Shown here: piece by piece, positions 60,185 through 64,000 of the stretch
How the letters are laid out: each line of letters starts with the position of its first letter
Numbering within the stretch: position 1 is the first letter of the stretch
Assembly: GCA_028023455.1 (NCBI GenBank)
Contig: JAQFVV010000279.1
Coordinates: 868,001 to 932,000, forward strand
Source: Epiperipatus broadwayi
Taxonomy: Eukaryota > Onychophora > Udeonychophora > Euonychophora > Peripatidae
Length of the DNA: 64,000 nt
Reading direction: 5' to 3'
Made by a program: the position numbers and the translations under genes
Notes under the pieces: generated by a model
Told to the model about the DNA's origin: nothing
What the model saw: only the letters and a program-made list of their open reading frames with translations
Databases searched by the model: none

Positions 60185-62790
60185 GAGTAGGCATTAGATA
60201 GGGATTTTATGCACAAGCCTTCTGGCGTCCATTGATTACTCTGTTTAGCACAGGTGGAACTACTATATGAAGTTTTGCTTTGCTTTGTTTATAAACAATT
60301 ATGTGCTAGTATTGATGGTGTGATCATGTGATGCTTGCTGGTTTAAGTTTAATTATATGATTAATTTCAGCCATTATGTTTCCATCTGTATCAATAATAT
60401 GACAAATGTATTTGTAACTGTTTTCTTCTACTAACTCATCATAATCAATATTTATTTTCATATTTTAAGAAAATCCATTAAACTTTAGTTTTTTTAACAT
60501 TTATATTTAGTCCTACTTTTCTACTTTCATCTAATAACTCCTGCAACATTTCCTGCAGCACTAAAGTATTATTTACAAAAACAACTACATCATGTGAAAA
60601 ATCTAAATTACCTAAATAATCTCCATTTATTTTTACTTCTTTAGCTTTCCATTTTAATCTACATAATACTTCTTGCAGCAATGTTGTAAACAGTTTCAGA
60701 AATATGGATTCACCCTGTCTTACAATCTTCTGAATGTTGACTTTTCTAGTATGTTTATAGACTCTAATTGTTGATGTTGCATTTTTATAAATATTCTTTA
60801 AAATATGACAATATCCTGGATCTATCTATACCTTGATGATGCAATGCTTTAATCACTAAAGAAACGTTTATATAATCAAATGTATTTTTATAATCTACAA
60901 ATCCAAATCATAATGACAACTCATATTCATTAACCTTTCTATAACATCTCTCAATACCTGAATATGATCAATTATACTAAAATCACTTTTAAATCCAGCT
61001 TGTTTACTTGGTTCATGGAAATCTAATGTTTTCTGCATATCTTTGTAAAAATTTTGTATAAAACTAATAAAAGTCTGATATATCTGTATTTTTTATATAT
61101 TCTTTATCACTGTTTTTAAACATTAATATTAATACTGCATCTTCCAATCATCTGGTACATCTTTACCATTTTGATATTTTGTATATGTTTGCTTTTTTTT
61201 TATTTCCTCACCTGCTTTTTTTATTATATCAATCACAATTCCATTATTACCTGAAGCCTTTCCTTTCTTTATAAACTTACTTTAATGTTTCACTTCATTT
61301 AAAATTTTGGGCAATTCGAAATACAGAAGAGATATAGGAGGTATTTGTTCTTTATTACTGTATATTCTTGTTAGAAATTTTCCACCCATTTCATGATATC
61401 ATCTCTCTTTTTAGTAATAATTCTATTTTTTTTATTGCAAATGTAAATTTCCTATCAATATCAAAATGTTGATTTACACACTTTAGACCTGTGTTCTCTT
61501 CTATAGCTTTCCTTGCTAGTTTACAGTTATGCTTTCTTATTTAACTTTCAACTCTTTTACATACCATTTTACAAAATTCAAGATATTCAATTCTTTTTAA
61601 TGCATCATGTTTGTATATATTCATACTCCATGTTTTCTTTATAAATCTCTAGTCTCAGTAGAAATTTTATTGATCAATTGCTGCTTTTTTCTACCAGCTA
61701 TCTTTGTTGCAGTTTTTAAAAGTGTATCAGTTATTTTCATATTAATTTCATTTAAACCTAAATCATGTATAAAATGAACTAATACTTGAAACAGATTTGT
61801 AAGTTCTAATTTAAATTCATTAGATTGTTTCTGAAGATTAAAAATATCAACTGCAAATATGTTTTTCTTATTAATTTTTGTCTCTCTAGATTTGTATTAA
61901 CATGTATCTTACATCTTACTAACTGATGACCATTCCCTGTGTTAAATTTATTAAGAAAATTACAAGCTTGAAATATGTATTTTCTGTTAGTCAAAATATA
62001 ATCCAATTCTAATGTATTTTTATTTGGATGCTTCCATGTCCATTTTTTTGTACCATTTTTTTCTCACAAAAAAAATTCATAATATAAAGTTTTTATTTTT
62101 CTGCAAACTCTACACTCTTATGTTTTTTTCTCATTTCTATTACTATAACCAAAATTACCTACAATACTTTTATCTTTCATTTTTTAATAATTCTAGCATT
62201 AATGTCTCCCATAATAATTTTAAAATGTTGTTTACTTTGATCAAAAGCCTTTTCTATATATCCATATAAAATCTTCTACTACATCATCACTATGAGAACT
62301 TGTTGGGCATAAACCTAAATTATCTGCATTTGGTATCTGCTATTAAGTTGTATACCTAATATTGCCACTCATTTCAATACATCATCAAACTCCACAATGT
62401 TGTTTTTCCATTTTTTATTTATAATGAATTGTCCTCCAAATGTATTGCTAATATCTGTGCCTTTATAGTATAGTAGATGCCCAATTTTTAAATCAACTGA
62501 TTCTTCACCTCTTCTTCTAACTTCACAATGTCTAATAATGTCCCATTTCATATAAGACAATTCTTTTTATAATTCTTGCAATCTTCCTTCACTTGCAAGT
62601 GATCTGCAGTTATATGTAACCTAAATAAAAAAGTCATCATCAAATGGTAGCCTAGGTCCATAGTCAGGGACATCTCATCACCCTCTGCCTTTGACCACCA
62701 ACATGCTGCCTTGGTTTGGTGCATTTACAACCTCCTTGGAATAAGGAGCATGGTTTATTTTTGTCTGCCATTATTGTATATATTTATTGG

Positions 62791-63039
62791 AAAATACATT
62801 CATTCTCTTTTTTTAGTGAAATTGAGAAGATAGACCATGGTGTTTCTTGATCTTAAACACAGAGTTAAATAGCTAATAACCTCACCATACTAGTGAATGT
62901 GTGTTCATAATCAGCCCATCCATGATTGTATTTTCGATAAATAATCACATAGTAATACCAGCTGCAATGACATGTATGGAGTGTAAATTAGGATTTTGCC
63001 CTGCAAATAAAATGTACATATAAATAAATTATTTGCATA
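62791..63039. other. intergenic DNA, no gene seen
   Basis: Nothing supportable between the RTE leader and the microsatellite. Confidence 0.5.

Positions 63040-63077
<38 letters not shown>
63040..63077. repeat. (CA)n(TA)n microsatellite
   Basis: CA run changing to a TA run, immediately before TGTAACGA. Confidence 0.95.
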
Positions 63078-64000
63078 TGTAACGATATATAAATATGTCG
63101 TTACATTAATTTAAAATAAAAACTTAAATGTTCGCAAATAAAAGGAAAAAACTAAACGCTAAAATAAAAATGTTTGTTAAACATATATATATATTCGCAC
63201 AGATGCTAAACTTTAAAAATATTTTTTTCATAAACAATAAAAATAGTTTAAAAAAGAAATAACATACTTTTTTAATAAAAAAGTACAAGATTTAAAAATA
63301 AAAACAGGTATTAATTAATGTAAATGGAAATGATTGTTTATAAATTGTTTGAAAAGCAAGCTAGCCGTGGACTCTTGTATAAGTAAAATGATCTGATGAA
63401 AGATAGATAAGAAAAAAAGAGAAATTAGCTTGACCAATGGAAGCACCAAGCCTCAGCCCGGACCCGAATGAAAATTTGGATTAGTGACATCTTTGTTCAT
63501 TCAATCTGGAGATTTACTATAAAAAGGGAAATACAGTTTTTTCGGACAGTTCCAGCGTTGTGTGTTTGAGAGGTGGTAGGACGCACATACCACACTCTCT
63601 ATTTAAAAAGGAAAAATGAAAAGACTGTGATACCTTGAACCAGCTATTGCCATCTCCAGAACATTATCTTCCAATGGAGGCGTCGTGGGAATTAAAAGCA
63701 GAAACCTGGACTCTTCTACCGTGAGCTATGAACTTTACAAATTAACAACAACCAAAAAAAGTAATTAAGAACTTTCGTCAGTGATTTTTTTTTAAAGATT
63801 CAGCTGATTTAAATTTTAAAATGAACTCTTATTTGATTTTCAAATTAATAATTGATTGTTTAAATTTATATAGTTAAGTTTTGCTAAAATCATTTCCATT
63901 TTATTATTTTTATTTGTAGTAATATTTATTGTAGAAATTATTAAATGCATTACATTTAAGTTGGGTATAGACATTGCATAGATTCGTTAGCGGTTGATTA
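63078..64000 (+). mobile_element. possible LTR or promoter-bearing segment running off the window
   Basis: It starts with TGTAACGA (63078-63085), mirrored by TCGTTACA (63098-63105). The first kind of border is common at Ty3-type LTR ends. After 330 AT-rich bases the sequence becomes clearly G+C-richer (63360-63740), with a core-promoter layout described separately. No opposite LTR end, primer site or coding region is inside the window, so a host gene promoter plus 5' UTR is an equal alternative. Confidence 0.35.
63434..63550 (+). promoter_or_regulatory. putative pol II core promoter
   Basis: CCAAT at 63434-63438, TATAAAAAG at 63518-63526, and an initiator-like GGACAGTTCC centred about 28 bases further (A at 63546). 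Spacing matches a TATA/Inr promoter on the plus strand. Downstream sequence to about 63740 is G+C-richer and could be a 5' UTR. Confidence 0.45.

Larger units (their letters stand above)
59091..60343. mobile_element. retrozyme-like hammerhead repeat inserted in the RTE LINE
   Basis: Exact 13-base direct repeats TAAGTTTAATTAT at 59078-59090 and 60344-60356 flank the insert, and RTE coding homology continues on both sides. It contains one full and one partial unit in minus orientation (period 458 bases, ribozyme to ribozyme). A switch at about 59715 then leads into plus orientation. Each full unit has TATATAAG (for example 59387-59394, minus), the palindrome CTGAACTCAGTTCAG (59406-59420) and a hammerhead. 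No protein is encoded. Identity among units is high, so it is younger than the copies in the old LINE. Confidence 0.85.
58564..62790 (-). pseudogene. RTE-clade LINE retrotransposon, degenerate and interrupted
   Basis: Read on the minus strand from right to left. The leader starts near 62775. The endonuclease N-terminus follows near 62560-62350 (KWDIIRHCEVRRRGEE, GHLLYYKGTD). Its C-terminal part is near 62006-61890 (DYILTNRK, KFNTGNGHQLVR; the usual SDH is NGH). The reverse transcriptase is near 60681-60478 (LDFSHDVVVF where FADD is expected, then GLNINVKKTKV). The C-terminal domain is at 58898-58575 (KRLKWSWSGHF, RRDDNR, ending LQWIDNG), followed by a short TGATGATG tail at 58577-58564. These are characteristic RTE signatures. 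Many stops and shifts, and the altered catalytic residues, make it inactive. An insertion of 1253 bases splits it. Confidence 0.85.

Overview
This window looks like gene-poor, strongly AT-rich (by eye about a quarter G+C) nuclear DNA from an invertebrate animal. Support for this: decayed non-LTR retrotransposons (one RTE-clade, one of another LINE clade), dozens of long (AT)n and (TAA)n microsatellites, tRNA-like short interspersed repeats, and no intact gene of ordinary length on either strand. I cannot name the phylum. No confident host protein-coding gene, rRNA or tRNA gene was found. Two stretches are exact Illumina adapter ends and are assembly artefacts.

Layout: 0-10 kb is AT-rich intergenic DNA with microsatellites, a degenerate hammerhead-like motif (1.44 kb) and an adapter remnant (7.47 kb). 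From about 10.2 to 18.57 kb lies an old, heavily mutated plus-strand LINE. It is interrupted by a foldback element (12.25-12.89 kb) and by three clusters of a roughly 430-470 bp repeat unit (10.9, 13.1-14.7 and 16.2-16.8 kb). From 18.57 to 22.59 kb is a tandem array of three near-identical, equally 5'-truncated 3' ends of the same LINE family, separated by long (TAA)n tracts. From 22.6 to 58.5 kb is mostly intergenic: microsatellites, hairpins, a second ribozyme-bearing inverted repeat (41.05-41.41 kb), a candidate regulatory block (45.4-46.6 kb), and two coiled-coil coding relics (24.6-25.3 kb minus, 54.7-55.9 kb plus). From 58.56 to about 62.8 kb lies a minus-strand RTE LINE split by a 1.25 kb insertion of the same 458 bp unit. 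The last kilobase resembles an LTR or promoter.

The main finding is that the repeat unit encodes a type I hammerhead ribozyme. In the copy at 16,287-16,345 (minus) the conserved core (CTGATGA, GAAA, UC) is complete, stem II has four pairs, stem I has six plus six pairs around an internal loop, and stem III is a tiny palindrome (ACTAGT). A second copy at 59,197-59,255 is nearly intact. The units occur as tandem monomers with an orientation switch, and two insertions have 13-14 bp target-site duplications, one exactly over the YTDD catalytic codons of the LINE reverse transcriptase. This is the architecture expected for retrozymes or the terminal repeats of Penelope-like elements. A separate inverted-repeat family at 41 kb carries a different, mutated hammerhead in each arm, and weaker relics lie at 1.44 and 44.02 kb.

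How the parts relate: the LINEs supply the only enzyme-coding sequence seen, all of it broken. The hammerhead repeats encode no protein and would need enzymes from elsewhere in the genome. No Penelope-type reverse transcriptase or GIY-YIG domain was seen here.
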